From Lactarius indigo (Eukaryota > Basidiomycota > Agaricomycetes > Russulales > Russulaceae): a stretch of 64,000 nucleotides of DNA. A program made the translations under genes and the position numbers. Shown piece after piece: positions 47,765 through 59,691 of the stretch. The stretch lies in contig JAFKAC010000026.1 of the NCBI GenBank assembly GCA_025766275.1, forward strand, positions 1-64,000. The letters are read 5' to 3'. Below the pieces are notes generated by a model. It saw nothing but the letters and a program-made list of their open reading frames with translations. It did no database searches and was not told the origin of the DNA. Position 1 is the stretch's first letter. The number at the start of each line of letters is the position of its first letter.

Positions 47765-47853
47765 CCTTTTAGTGTAGTGGTAATATTCGTCACGATCTGA
47801 AGTCGTTATGTCAGTACTCATGTTCGGACCGCATGTTCAAATCTGTTCAAATG
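47765..47853 (+). other. tRNA-like A-box/B-box segment, possible SINE head
   Basis: TAGTGTAGTGG at 47770-47780 fits a pol III A box. GTTCAAATC at 47835-47843, repeated as GTTCAAATG, fits a B box, at tRNA-like spacing. The acceptor and T stems do not pair, so it is not a functional tRNA. A tRNA-derived SINE or tRNA pseudogene is possible. Confidence 0.3.
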
Positions 47854-48134
47854 CAGTTTTATTATGTACCCTTAAACATATTATGAAATATGAGATGAGA
47901 CGTCAGCCGACTTGGCAAGCAAGGTGATTAAACAATAATTAAGATAGAGCAAGAGCAAAAAGACAAAAGTCCGGTACAGTACACTGTAATTTTTGTAACT
48001 AGCTACCCTCTGAATTATAATCAATTGTAAGCACGTTTAACCCGTGTGAAGAGTTTTAGTTTATACAATCCACAAAAGCGATTACCATTCATGGGCATAA
48101 TTGTCAAACGATTTCAAAACCATCGAACGGTTAC

Positions 48135-48196
48135 AATCGCTTTCAGCGATTTGTAATCCCGGACCTGCTCACACCGCTTACGGCGATTATAAGCGG
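48135..48196. repeat. Subterminal palindromes at the right end of the element
   Basis: AATCGC-TTTCA-GCGATT (about 48135-48151) and CCGCTTA..TAAGCGG (48174-48196) mirror the palindrome-rich array near the left end. The motif GCTTACGGxGATTATAA occurs near both ends (about 44730 and 48175) in direct orientation. Confidence 0.6.
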
Positions 48197-48234
48197 TTAT
48201 AACCACTTGTCAACCTTTTTTTTATTTGCTGATG

Positions 48235-48884
48235 GACAGACATAGCTAAGGACATAGCAACATGGCATGCCAGTGATGGGCCTCGCCATTTACTGTAGCG
48301 ACAGGAGCGTCGCGCGCGGGCAGACATCAGTCAGTGGAGACCATCATGCGTCATTCTTCCAGCTTCAAATTTTCTGGGAGGTATCAGTGCGAACTTCCGT
48401 CACAGGATATCTGCTCGGAGGGCAATGTAACAACGCATATAGGGCAGCAAAGCCCATGTTTCGTCGTGCGACGCTTGTTCACCGTGACCACCATGACGTG
48501 GCTTCCCTCTTGCTCTCAGGCTTCTCATCATGATACCACCCGTGCTCTTGAACCCCCAGATCATTATTTGATCTCTTGCGAGAGAAGATTTGAATGTGCT
48601 AAATGGGGCGCTCTTCTAGTTAGCGACTTCGAGCTCCAACGCTCAGAGTCATGCCGAGAGCTCGCATCCAAGCTCACCTGTAGTATCGTACCGTATCGAG
48701 GCAGAATATTATGCGATCGTCAATAACCCCAAACAGTACTCAACAGCGTAATAAGTCACATTCACACCTTGTCAATCTTCCAAGAAATCTAATTTCGCAT
48801 AGGGTCTCATACTGGCATCTGAAAAAACAATATGCGTACAGTATCGTAGCTGGGCCTGGAGATCTCGTATCCTACACATCATCC
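48235..48884. other. 0.65 kb without a supported gene; right part duplicated from NLR 3' flank
   Basis: From about 48727 onwards the sequence matches the 3' flank of NLR copy 2 from about 39231 (AAACAGTACTCAACAG, TTTCGC.TAGGGTCTCA). This marks the edge of the duplicated segment. No gene was recognised in the rest. Confidence 0.5.
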
Positions 48885-51800
48885 CTACGTCTTATTCTCT
48901 ACACCATGCCCCAACAACTCAGCGACCTCATAGTGCTCTTGATTCAGGGCAATCTGATGCGCAGTATTGCCCTCATCGTCCTCAGCCTCAACATCCGCCC
49001 CATGTTCGACTAACGTGCGTGCAACCTCCAACTTACCCCAGTACGATGCTTGATGTAATGGCGTCGATTGGTCCTTCCCACGCGCCTCGAAATCTGCGCC
49101 GTTATCCAGCAATAATCGTGCAATGTCGACATGTCCGCCTTCTGACACCACATGTAAGGGGGTTTGCTCGACGTCGTTCCGTGCGTTGATATCAGCACCG
49201 TGCTTGAGAAGCGTCCGAACAACTTCAAAATGTCCGTGAAGAGTTGCCCGGTGGAGTGGGGTCCAACGGTCGTCCTCCCTAGCGTTTACGTCGGCGCCGT
49301 GTTCGAGTAGCGACCGCACGATTTCGAGATATCCCCGTACCGATGCCATATGTAGAGGTGTTCGCTCCCACTGGCCCTGGGCATTTACATCTGCGCCGCG
49401 TTTTAGCAGTGTTTGCACAACTTCGAGGTGATTGTTACTTGATGCCACATGCAGCGCCGTCCCGCGAATGCCGCCACTACCGTTCACGTGTTCTGGATGT
49501 TTGCCGAGGAGCTTCTCTACCAAGTCACGGGACCCGCAGAGGGCCGCATAATACACAGGAGCCGCTTCCGGACGCGTCCCACCATCGGCTTGATCATAAC
49601 TGCCATCCATGTCGTAGATTTGGATCCAGCGCGAAAAGTGGGGCTTGTCCACGTCAAATAGATCTTCCGTCGCATCTTTTATGCGCAACGACACTTTCTC
49701 AGATAGGGCATGGTCGACCCAGTGTTGAGCAGCATACTCCACCAGTGGAAACCGACGTACGGAGGATTCCCGACTGCCACCGTCCAGACTTAGCAAAACC
49801 CCAAGGCAGGCTTGCGCGAGTATCGTATGCGCCTTCGCGAGCACGATGTGATGGAATGAGGTGTCCCCGATGGCTACGGCGAGTCGAGCCGACGTCAGGA
49901 ATTCTTTAACCGAGAAATGCGAAAACTGCACCACACGCGAATAGCCGTCGTGAACTACGGTGATCAAACTGGAGCACGTCGACAGTACTGCTTGCTCTTG
50001 ATCTTCCCGCCGCCAATTCGCATTCAGCTTTGGAATTCCTTCAGACGCCTCATCGAAGTCAAACGCAAGTACTTCCGCAAGCTCCTCCAAGCGGAGAGGC
50101 CGAACTGCTACTGTCAGGCATTGCAACAGGCGATGTGCATGATCTCGGGTTGCCCTGCCGATATTCTTCAGTATCTGCTCGTATGTTTCGTCAAGAGACT
50201 CCGGGAGCTCCTGAAGAATTCGTCGCAGACTTGGCGGGAAACACTGCCGTACTGTCTCCAGTTGGCAGAAAACCCACCGGAACCTGCAATAATATCAGCG
50301 GGAACGACGGGCCGATGGCGATCGGCCACTTACATCCCATCGGCTTTGTCCGAGAGCGTCTCTATCACCAATTTCTGATCTTCGTCTCGCCACTTGCTCA
50401 TCCGCGTATCCGAGTGCACGACGGAGGTCACATACTCGATGATGTCCTTCTTTTGACCAGTTTCATCGTGAAGCGATACTCGAAGAGACGTCAAGGGCTC
50501 GAGAGTATTTCGAATGTCGAATTCCGGGCGACTTGTGACACATATATGAAGATGTGGGAGGGAAAGCTCGACAAGCTCCTTCACGAGATCTAGCACTAAC
50601 TCCCTGGGGGATGGCACTCCAAAGGTGTCGGGACACTCGTCGAGCGCGTCCATGATAATGTAGATTGGGCAGCCATTGGAGAATATGAGCATCTCCTTGA
50701 GGCATTGTATTAACACGTCGTCAGTGGGCTTGTGTGCGCCGTTGTCGTGAGTCAAGTATGCGCGGTAGAGTATATCGCAGCAAGGGTCTGAGCGAGCAGA
50801 AAGCTGGGAAAGAAGAGAGAGGAGCAAGTTTCGGCGATTTTGTTTATCGGTATCCCTGAAGTCGAAGTAATAGTATGCCATGGAGGCCAGTCCAGCGTCG
50901 CGCAAAGTCATGATATCTCGGATGACCGCAGAGCTAGCAGATAAATTAGGTTCTGAAACGAATAGACACGAGAAACAGCGCACCAGAGCACGCTCTTCCC
51001 GGAGCCAGCTATACAGACAAGTCGCATTAGAGAGCGGAATGGGGAAAGTTAGATGACGTACGTTTGCCATGGACCCACAGCAGGGAACCGGCAGATTTCC
51101 ACTCTGCGAGAAGACTGCCTCCAAAGAACCACATCGCTGTTCCTTGATGCTGGGCGCCGCACAGGATAACGTGGTTTGTGGATGGATCGGGAGATGAGAG
51201 CCACTTTCGAAGGTCCTGTCGCCACTGGTTCCCTGTAATAATATTTAAGCACCGACGAGTAACCGGGGTTGGAGTAACAGGACAACAAACTCTTCACTTC
51301 GTCAACGTCGTTCAAAATAAGTTGCATAATTGCTGCCGCTTCTCTTGCCGTTTGTTGCACGATTACTTTTGTTTCTTTTCCGCCTGGCCAAATAGGTGTT
51401 CACGAAGGAATTAGCAGGAAAATATAATGTATCCCACACCATCAAAAACCAATTTGACCGTATTGCTGACATCCTTCACTTTGTCATCGACGCTATGAGT
51501 AATCTTAAGGAGTTGCGCAGTTGCCATCCGAACTTCCTCCTGCGTCAATTTATCCAATCTCCTAAGAGCGTCTTCAATATCCGTCTTTCCCATCAGCTTC
51601 TTCAGATATTTTTCTAATCATGCATCAGTGGGATCGATACAGAGTCAGGGTGTGGGAGGCTCACTTGTTCGTCCTTGCTTTATCTCCTTTGTCGCAATAC
51701 CGAAGATATTGAGCACTTCCACCATAATCTTCACGATGATGTCTGTCATCGCCGTCGTTGCTCGAACCGAGGTATACGTCTCCAGTCGTTTGAAAAAGTT

Positions 51801-52319
51801 CTCGATCCGTTCAAAGATGTCGACCAGAGCATCTTGCGCCGTACTAACGTCCTTAGCCGCCTGGCGAACGTGGGTGTCAACCCCGCTTGCAATAAGACGT
51901 CGAGAAAGATACTAACCTGGAGGAGGACACCAGCACCTGCGAATATCACTTTCGCCGGTGAGAAAAACTGCATCGGAGCTATTGAACCGTAGTACCAAAA
52001 TCCGTATCACCTAGATCCTTACCAGACTAACTCCTTCGCCAAGGGTAGCCGAAAACGCGAGAAGGACATTAACCGTTGAGCTGAGCCATTTTGTCAACCT
52101 CTCGTCGCTTTCTCGAGCTCTATCTAGGTCGTCGACTTGGCCTTGAAGCACGGCAAGGACAGAACCAAGGGAGTCGCAGTTCTGGAGCTGAGATGCGAGG
52201 GGATGGGTGAGGAGGTCCCTCTTTGTTTTCTTCTCGTATGCTTTCAAGGCGGTGTTGAAGATTAATTGAAAGTTAGAAGAGGACGACGGGGTCGCGTTCA
52301 CGGGGAAAATCGGAGACAT
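48885..52319 (-). CDS. NLR copy 3: Goodbye-NACHT-ankyrin protein
   Basis: Nine exons on the minus strand: 52319-52023, 51967-51917, 51860-51665, 51613-51440, 51383-51291, 51232-51062, 51008-50984, 50933-50334 and 50283-48885; 1001 residues, no lesion. Domain order as in copy 2: Goodbye-type N-terminus (YEKKTKRDLLTHPLAS, SPAKVIFAGAGVLL), a two-heptad linker (14 residues shorter than copies 1 and 2), RQDLRKWL-type lead-in, Walker A GKPGSGKS on the 25-nt exon, IYIIMDALDECPDTF, and ankyrin repeats to the C-terminus. The NACHT exon is nearly identical to those of copies 2 and 4, while ankyrin repeats differ at exposed positions. The gene points away from copy 4, with 7.4 kb between their start codons. 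Confidence 0.92.
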
Positions 52320-54743
52320 AGTGGTGGACAGTGACTAGTCACTGCCAAGCGAAGGGTCCAACTCGGAGAGAAAGGGACGGAGAGGAGAGAATGATATCGA
52401 GCAAAGTATCGTGACTCTATGAGACACAGCACACACTGGCACGTGACGAACAAATAAGATGACTAATAGAGGATAGACGCTCCAAAATAATCCAGTAAGA
52501 CTTAGAACACGCCACTGCCGAAGGGTACTGCCGCACTTCAGCCCGAGACTCAACCAACAACGAGGAGACTGTGGCAATCCTGGAGCCCGACAATCCACCA
52601 ACAAGTTTCCTCAGCGTCACTCAGTCGGCCAGCTAGGTGCGCCGCAACTTATTACTATAGACTTGTAGAGGCGTTTGACTTGGTAGGAGCAGCCGATTTG
52701 TGAGCGGGCAGGCGTCCGTCGTGATTTCCCTCATTCGGAAGGTGCCTCCAAAAGACCGAAGACTTCCGTTTTATCTGGTTTGACTGCGAGACCCGCTTTG
52801 CCGAGCCAGTCCATGTAGACCTTATATCTGGTTCCCTCGCACGAAACCGATTGTGGGTGGTGGTTCAACCTGAGATCTGTAACTTCTACCATCGAAAGCT
52901 ACCGTGACTGTCGTAGCTAGTAGGACACGTTGGCGGCGCGTTAATCATGATGTGCGACTTTGTCACACCTGAAGGTCTCCCTCGTCGTTAGAGGCACTGC
53001 AGTGTGGGGTTTGTGCGAGTATAAGATTGTGTCGACCCAAGGGGAAGACGTAGACAAGAGTGAGGTGGAGTATGAAGTCGGTTCGGAGATAGAGTGCGAG
53101 AACGTAGAGTTAGAATCGGCGCGGGTGCGATGTACAAGTAGGCGTTCACGCGAGATATCAGACGGAAGGCTTCGAGAATAGCAAGTGGGATTGATAGATA
53201 GATAGCCCGAGATACGAGAGCCGAGGAGTCATATACATGAAGGGCGAGCCATAGGACAGACGGGACAATAGGAAGTTACAAGTAAGCTACAGTGGACACA
53301 ATAGGTGGACGCGAATGAGACACGATGTAATTTGTGGCGATTCAGCATTATTGCGCACGCAGCGTGCATGTGGACCTTACAGCAGCCCACAAGTGTTCTT
53401 TTCTCATAGACCACCCACGTACCTCCATGATCTCTAACTGTCCGGGGCTGTCCGGCAAGATTTGTGGCACAGTAAATGTTGCAGGGCCCGCGGCCTTTTA
53501 CTGTACCGTGACAATACGGACACCTACCATCGGTCCCATCCCATCTTGGTCCTCTCTCATCCCGGTGAACCTTTGCCGCGGCACTTCTCCCTCCTCTTTC
53601 TGCCAGTGCGACTTGTGCCAACGAACCAAGGGCTGGAGCACATTCCTTAAGTCTCTCTTCTTCGAGCTCGAGCCACCTGCCAACGTGGCAGGAGATCCTT
53701 CAAGGACATCTAGAAAATGGAATCACAACTCATGTGAGGTAGGGGTATCTAATTCCCCAGAAGAATATTGGTACCATGAACGTTTTTTTTTTTTTTTTAA
53801 AAAAAAAACACAGTATTTATTCCGGCATGGACGTTTCTTTGATGAACGTTGTCAGAAACGGACCTTCACAGGAACAGGCGCTCCGCCGCGTCCACATGAC
53901 GTCGCCAAGCGCGCGACCATACAGCTCTAATTACTTGGCTTGTCTCCCTGTTTCCGTATGTGGGCTCCATTGGGATCGGGATATAAAAGAAACCGAGATG
54001 GCGCGTAAGCCTGAAGGCTGTGCTTCGTCAATCACCCTGGTTATCTGTCAAGATACATACCGTGAAGTCTCTATTCTCCACGAATAGACAAGTTGGAATG
54101 ATTAACGCCGGTTCGAGATTGATGAGAGTTTCAAGAACCCGCGCGGTGTGTGGAAATCAAAGGCACTCCATCTGGCGGAACCTTGTTTGTCGCACCTTTT
54201 CCAGGCCAAAGTCTCCCGCGCTCTAGTTCAGTCACGTAAATGTCCATAGGGTCACGCTGGTTCCCCCTCGTCAGAGGGCAGACGCCCCAGAAACTCGCTA
54301 GGATTCCTCGTATCACACCCGTGCAAAAGTTAGGATACACGCCAGGAAAACCGGTGCAGATGAAGAGCTAGAAAAACATTAATGCAGCTTATATGTCGCA
54401 TAAGAGGCGTATCGTTAGCTGGCCCATCGCGCTAGAGCTCCTCTCCTCTCCGGTTTATACTTCGCCGATATCGCGCTATCGAAACAGAAGAATTGTTGGA
54501 TCAGGACTCGATGAGATTATCGACCGTGACGCCACACTCACCTGCTGAAATCTAAAGCGTCTTTGCGCGACAATCGTTCACTTCCCTGTTCCGACTGCTT
54601 TAGCCCGGTCTAATATAGATTATTCATATTTCCAGTCGTTTTGAGTGCATATGCTAGTGTTGCAGTAGTATACTTTCGTTTTTGTTTTATAGTTTATAAA
54701 CCCTCGCCCGCTCGTACCTGGCACCTCAGATCTCAGACGTTGC
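52320..54743. other. 2.4 kb without a supported gene
   Basis: The first 150 bp is the 5' flank of NLR copy 3, including the conserved block at 52380-52399. A possible reverse-transcriptase scrap lies at 52735-52823, and a T-run next to an A-run at about 53780-53810. The rest shows no coherent coding pattern. Confidence 0.45.
52735..52823 (-). pseudogene. Possible reverse-transcriptase scrap
   Basis: On the minus strand the frame reads DWLGKAGLAVKPDKTEVFG before a stop. It resembles the 'WxxxxGLxxxxxKTEvl' block after the catalytic site of non-LTR retrotransposon reverse transcriptases. No catalytic motif or neighbouring domain was found, so the call rests on about 20 residues. Confidence 0.25.
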
Positions 54744-56320
54744 TCATACACGCGCGTTTCCTGAGACAATCTCCTCGTTTATTCCGTCTCGCGTGTGTTC
54801 CGAGCTTCCCGACTCCCGAGAACTTCCCATAACCAACATCACCGGCTTCATGGCGTCGACATGTATCTCAGTCGTCTGTTTTATGTCCACGACCGTAGAG
54901 TCGGTATGTGCTGATCCAGACTCTGGGTCTCGCCGGACGTTTTGCGGCGGCGGCGGGCTGTAGTATGGGTTATTGATGGACCCTTTCGCGGGAGTGAAAG
55001 AAGAAGTCCCCGAGCTTTTCAGCCCGGCGCGCACGACGATTAACGTCGGAGCCAGAGCCTATACCAAGACCTCTCTTGAGGAAACGAAGGAAAGAAAGGA
55101 GAGAGACACGCACGCTGATCTGGCCGAGCGCCGCGGCGAATATTGCACCGGTGTTCGTCGACGAAAATCCGAGTAAGAATATGGTTGTGGTGCTGTAGAG
55201 TGCGCCGGACTCGACGAGGATCCAGAAGATCGAGAGATGCGACGCTCCGAGGCCCATGGACCTCCACTGAATGGGCTTCCAGAACCGGTAGCCAATCAGC
55301 AGCGTCGCTCCGACCTGCGTAGCTATCGAGAAGGCCCATGTCGCATACAGCCAGTTTTGGAGGCGCGACAGGAAGACAGTTTCCGTGGGATTGAGGTTCG
55401 CGAGGTTGGCAAGGGCAACGTAGCCCGTGACTAGAAGGCGCCAATCCGATCGTGAGCTCATCTATGACCACCTAAGGGGGGTGGCAGGCTAACCTCCGGA
55501 GGCAATACATAAAACGATCTGAGGAATCAGAACAAAAAATTCAGCATACACGTGCAATGGCTGACCCGCCAGAGGATTGTACGTACGAATGGGACAGAGA
55601 GCCAGAAATTGCGGTTCCATAATATCCACAAGCGCCAGATCTGCATATGCATTGAGTTGGCCACATGGAACGGGGATGGTGAGGAGGTGAGGAGAGACAT
55701 ACCAAGATGGCATCTCCGATGAGACTCTGGTGATGATTGGGCAGTTTGTCAGCCTGCTTATGGTGTGAGAATTTGACTTGTCAAAAACGCACATTCGTTA
55801 TGTAGAAGAACTCTTGAGCCACATGTTCCGGCGTCGACTGATTGAGTAGATAGATTGAAGGCCCGTCGAGAGTCCCTGCTGCCCCGATGAACGCCCGAAT
55901 TAACTGGACGAGGAGGGTGATGACATGTCCCGTAGCAAGGGCGAATTGAACCGAAGCCACAATCAACATCACCCTACGCTTCGTGAGATACGGCAGCCCG
56001 GCAGATGCCAGAGGGAACTGACTCACAAATTTATCCCTTTCAACCCCTTCACGTACAGTACGTGAGTGCATAATATGTACACGCAAATGCTGCAAGTTCA
56101 GTGACGCGGATGTCAACGAACAGAACAAAGAAGAAGCAATGAAATGGAGCGCACTTGATCCCTGCTCATTATGGCCAGCCGGTGGTGGATCAGATGAGGA
56201 CACTGTCCACGGCGAGAGCAGCGAGACGTAGTACATACCGTACAATGGACCCACAATCCACGAAGAAACGAGCGAGGCCATGTTCCATGATAGATCACCT
56301 GGGAATGCTTTGGGGGGCAT
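54744..56320 (-). CDS. Multi-pass (about seven-helix) basidiomycete membrane protein
   Basis: Certain exons on the minus strand are the one ending at 55793, then 55753-55703, 55640-55587, 55518-55494 (25 nt) and 55430 downwards. Joined, they read ATGHVITLLVQLIRAF, EFFYITN, SLIGDAILIWRLWILWNRNF, GYVALANLANLNPTETVFLS, WAFSIATQVGATLLIGYRFW and SIFWILVESGALYSTTTIFL. This is the pattern of a large, uncharacterised family of serpentine proteins in basidiomycetes. The start may be 56320 (MPPKAFPGDL) or 56281 (MASLVSSWIVGPLYG), and exon limits between 56240 and 56020 are unclear. The last exon stops at 54970 in one frame, but the next frame continues to 54744 with a family-like tail (TVVDIKQTTEIHVDAMKPV), so a further intron or frameshift near 55010-55040 is likely. 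Function unknown; NLR copies 3 and 4 flank it. Confidence 0.65.
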
Positions 56321-57140
56321 CTCGGCAGGAAGAGGTCGAGGGGCGTTCAAAAGGTGGGACATGCATTGAACCTCCCCTTTATTTATCCTTCTCGAACCTG
56401 CAGGTACGTGGGGCTTATCGAAAGCACAAGTCATACGTGCGCGCCACAGTGCTGTATAGGGCAAACATCCAAGTCTCCTCAGCGCGCCAACTCAAACGCG
56501 AGTGGGGATCAATGATCATGATGCCACGCAAAGGGTGAGCGCCGAAACCCTGTTTTTTTGAGTAGTGAAGAAAAGGTGTAGAGATATGGTGCAGCAGATA
56601 GTCAAAGATATGAGGGACGCGAGTGAGCGGGAGTTCCGGAGTACTGTAGAGCGTATGCTTCGATATTATCCATAGATAATCGTTTAACCACGGTAATTAA
56701 CGATTACATAATTGTTGGGTCCTGTCCGACCGTGTTCATTCCGCTTGCCATTCCGGACTGAATATCGCTGAATCCCTACACAACACTCAGGCTGCCAGGG
56801 CGATCAGATATCATAGCTATTGTAATTTGTGCGCGCATCACCTCTGACTGGTCCTGAGATTTTGACAAGTACAGTAACAGTTCATCAGATGTGTATCAGA
56901 GTTTTGATCAGAGTCCGTTCCAAGGTACATTCGGCCTTGCGTTCGGCAAAGAATTTAATAGCAAACTCTTGAGCAAACTTGGCAGTTGGACTGGGGTGTC
57001 TTTCCTTGCGTCTGTAAATGCGTCTGACTCATGGTTTCATTACAAACAACTTGAACTCTTTTTCTTGGCAGCTAGGAGATCTCCGAGTTGAAACAATGTG
57101 CGATTGAGATCTTGGTGCATCCCAACGTCGATATTCAAAT
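56321..57140. other. 0.8 kb without a supported gene
   Basis: Upstream side of the membrane-protein gene and of the BTB relic. AT-rich near 56650-56720. No motif was seen. Confidence 0.45.
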
Positions 57141-57585
57141 ATGCCCAATGCGGATCAATGTCCCGTCATACTTCGGTCATCTAACTTCGCCGACTACCGC
57201 GTTCATACATCAGCCTTAGTCGCGTCTTCCCCCATTTTTGGCGATATGTTTTCCCTCCCCTCGGTCATCAAACAACAAGGCCATCGACGGACTTCCCTTG
57301 GTGCATTTCCCTGCGGACGCAAGTATTCTGAACAGTCTTGTTGTACCCCGTCTCGTCAATTCCGCGACTTGCACTTACACTACCGCATCCATTTGGGCCT
57401 GTGTACATGACTATTGCACGGGCTTGCCTTACTCTATTTTAGATGAGCCGAATGACCAGACGAGCCTTCTCCAGGTAGTATGCCGCTCGACCTTACTGAC
57501 ATCACCCCGAGCAAGTCGCATTTCCCCGCTTGTTCCGTTTCTGCAGTATGCTAGGCGGAAACGGGTATGTGATATCTATACGTGA
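57141..57585 (+). pseudogene. BTB/POZ domain pseudogene
   Basis: PVILRSSNFADYRVHTSALV followed by ASSPIFGDMFSLPS is a BTB N-terminal half of the form common in basidiomycete BTB proteins (VILRSSDxxxFRVHKxxLxxSSPIFxDMF). The continuation NNKAIDGLPLVHFPADASIL occurs in another frame, so a frameshift lies near 57265. Beyond about 57350 the match fades and stops appear. BTB domains mediate oligomerisation and cullin-3 binding; this copy is not expected to work. Confidence 0.65.
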
Positions 57586-57946
57586 ATTCTATGAGAACCC
57601 CACGGTAGAATCACAATACAGAACTACGAAAAATGCCACGTGCTAGAATGGGGAGACAGATGCACACCAATTCAGTTCTCAATTGTAGTACTGTGAGGAA
57701 GCCGTACTTGGAAGATTGTGGTCTACGACCCCGAGGCGAAGCCATGAGCTGCCCACTGCCGATGCCATCGAAAGGCGGATTGCACAGGCTACGATGCATG
57801 ACGCATAGCTCATGACTGGTATGAGTGTCGACTAGTGAGGCTGACAGCTACACCATGAATTCCAGACCAAGTCCCGATCGTTCGCTATGATATAATGGCG
57901 GGCACAACCTGTACACGGATTCCTCATCACATTCATCGGAACCACG
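57586..57946. other. 0.36 kb without a supported gene
   Basis: Promoter side of the following hypothetical gene. No clear TATA box. Confidence 0.4.
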
Positions 57947-59175
57947 ATGCACGCTGCTCCTCACGTCGTAAGTACCTCTCACCATTCTCTACTGCCCTTG
58001 GTCTGATTGCGCTACACTCGCACAGGACATTTCCGCAGCTGAGCAGGCCTCGCTAAACCACTTAACCGTACCCGAGCTCTCTCCCAATGATTCCAATAGC
58101 AATGCTAGCTCCCCGTCGTCCTCGGAACCAGTGACGCCAGTTGATCCGCTGTCCCTCGCAGTACCCCCGGACCCGCTCGTACATGGCAAGCATCAGCCTG
58201 CTCCGCGGCCCTACAGGCCCATAGCCAAGGCCGCCTCACGAGGCACCGTATGGCGCGCCAGACAAGTCCTTTTCAGCTTGGGAAAGCGGAAGAGACAGCC
58301 TAGCGAGGACGCAGAGATATCAGCGGATGTGGGTGTACAGGTGCTTGACAGCGACGACGACGGGGAAGAAGCTCCAGAAAGCCCTGCGGAGACACCGTCG
58401 GCCACCTCCCAGGTAAGCTACCCTTCTCCAAGAACAGCATATGGTTTTGCAAGAGATGTCACGTCACAGTCGCTGTTCAACCTCCCAAACGTCTCAATCG
58501 ACGGGACGCCCCCCACGCAAGTGCGACCCCGTGTACGTGAACCCGCTGATTCAGCAGCGAGCTTCTCACTGACGCACCGGCACCGTACTGATCCACGCGT
58601 CTCAGCTTGCACGCTCGTCTCTCACCCGGCGCAGCACGTACGACACGCCCACCTCGGCACCCACTACCCCAGCCCTCCGAGCGGGCACCGCCCTGGACGC
58701 ACGTAAACCGCCACCCGGTGCGCCATGGGCGCCGCCTGCACTCGCCCTAGTGGTGCGCGTCTTGTTCTTCGTGCCGTGGTGTGTCGCCGTCGGCGCGGTA
58801 ATCGTGCTGTACCCCCGCGCCCTGACGCGCCTCGTGCGCCTGTATGCACTGCCGCCGCCCACGCCGCTGCACCGCCTCGCGTACCACGCACACACTGCCG
58901 GCCCGCACGTCTGCATCTTCGCCGCTGCGCTGTGCCTCGTGGCGGTTGCGCTCCCCGGGTGGCTGTTCCGTGCTGCGTTCCTCGGTGCCGTTGGGGTCCG
59001 CGCTGCGGTGGTTGCGCGGGGGTTCAAGAAGCAGGTTGAAGTGCGCGGGGACGCGGAGGGTCCAAGCGAGGAGTGGCGCGAGGATGCGCGGTGCGCGTGG
59101 AGGGTTCTGCGTGGTGAGGAGGAGAGGGAGATCTTGCGGGCGTGCGCTGGTGGAGGAGCGGTGAAGGAGGAGTGA
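57947..59175 (+). CDS. Hypothetical two-helix membrane protein, Ser/Pro-rich N-terminus
   Basis: Four exons: 57947-57967, 58026-58412, 58470-58532 and 58606-59175; 346 residues in phase with good splice sites. The N-terminal 170 residues are rich in Ser, Pro and acidic residues with a basic patch (FSLGKRKRQPSE). Two long hydrophobic segments follow (ALALVVRVLFFVPWCVAVGA and VCIFAAALCLVAVALPGWLF, the latter extended by FLGAVGVRAAVVA). The C-terminus is charged and helical (EEWREDARCAWRVLRGEEER). I do not recognise the family. The coding exons are much more GC-rich than the surrounding repeats. The first exon has only seven codons, so the exact start is the least certain part. Confidence 0.6.
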
Positions 59176-59691
59176 GCCTTGACGTGGAGGGCCTCCGTAC
59201 GCGGAGCAGCACATGTGTTTCTATTTCATTCTTTCTCCTTGATGATAGCGCTTGACGCGGTTGTATCGTTCCTTTCTCGCCTCTGGCCTTATCGTGTGTT
59301 GAATCCGAGTCTGTAGATGCGTAATTGTCGCGTGCGAAGGGTGATACTATAGGTGATAAACAGCAGTAACTGGTTGACGCAGAAGCAACTCGTTGGGCAC
59401 CAGCCTGAGGGTAACAACAGTCCCCTCGTCTTTGCGTACTATCTTGCGTACTATAGTGTGGTTCCCGTCGGCCATTGGCTCTGGCTCTGTTCCAGGTCTT
59501 ACTGAGTTGTTTCGTATCACATTAAGCGCCTATCGCAAAGAACCTCTGTTGATATTTTTATTTGTCTGTCACGAGGCTGTGTACCTGTGTCTGGTCACGG
59601 TCGAAGGGTACTCGGTGCGATATCATCCTTTCCTCTCTATCATCTTCAAGGCTTCTATCCGATTTGAACTATTCTCCCAACAGTCACCACC
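59176..59691 (+). promoter_or_regulatory. 5' flank of NLR copy 4, homologous to copy 3 flank
   Basis: From about 59540 the sequence is an inverted relative of 52470-52320 (TTATTTGTCTGTCACG matching TTATTTGTTCGTCACG). It includes the block GATATCATCCTTTCCTCTC at 59619-59637, about 73 bp before the ATG. No TATA box or gene was seen in the first 350 bp. Confidence 0.5.

Larger units (their letters stand above)
44674..48234. mobile_element. Candidate inverted-end element carrying a solo LTR and a captured gene fragment
   Basis: CATCAGCAAATAAAAA at 44674-44689 is matched by its exact reverse complement at 48219-48234. Both ends are followed inwards by palindrome-rich, AT-rich DNA. GACAGACA occurs just outside both ends (44651 and 48235), but on the left it is offset by about 15 bp, so it is not a clean target duplication. 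No transposase was recognised. Inside are a solo LTR, a TOM70-like fragment and a tRNA-like segment. The picture fits a non-autonomous DNA element with host-gene capture, but the 16-bp ends alone leave room for chance. Confidence 0.45.

Noticed and set aside
44651..48242. GACAGACA on both sides as an 8-bp target duplication of the inverted-end element
   Set aside because: On the left it is separated from the inverted end by about 15 bp, so it is not directly adjacent. It was kept only as a note.
53334..53930. 198-codon plus-strand frame as a gene
   Set aside because: It runs through T- and A-runs, shows no motif, and the opposite strand is equally open.
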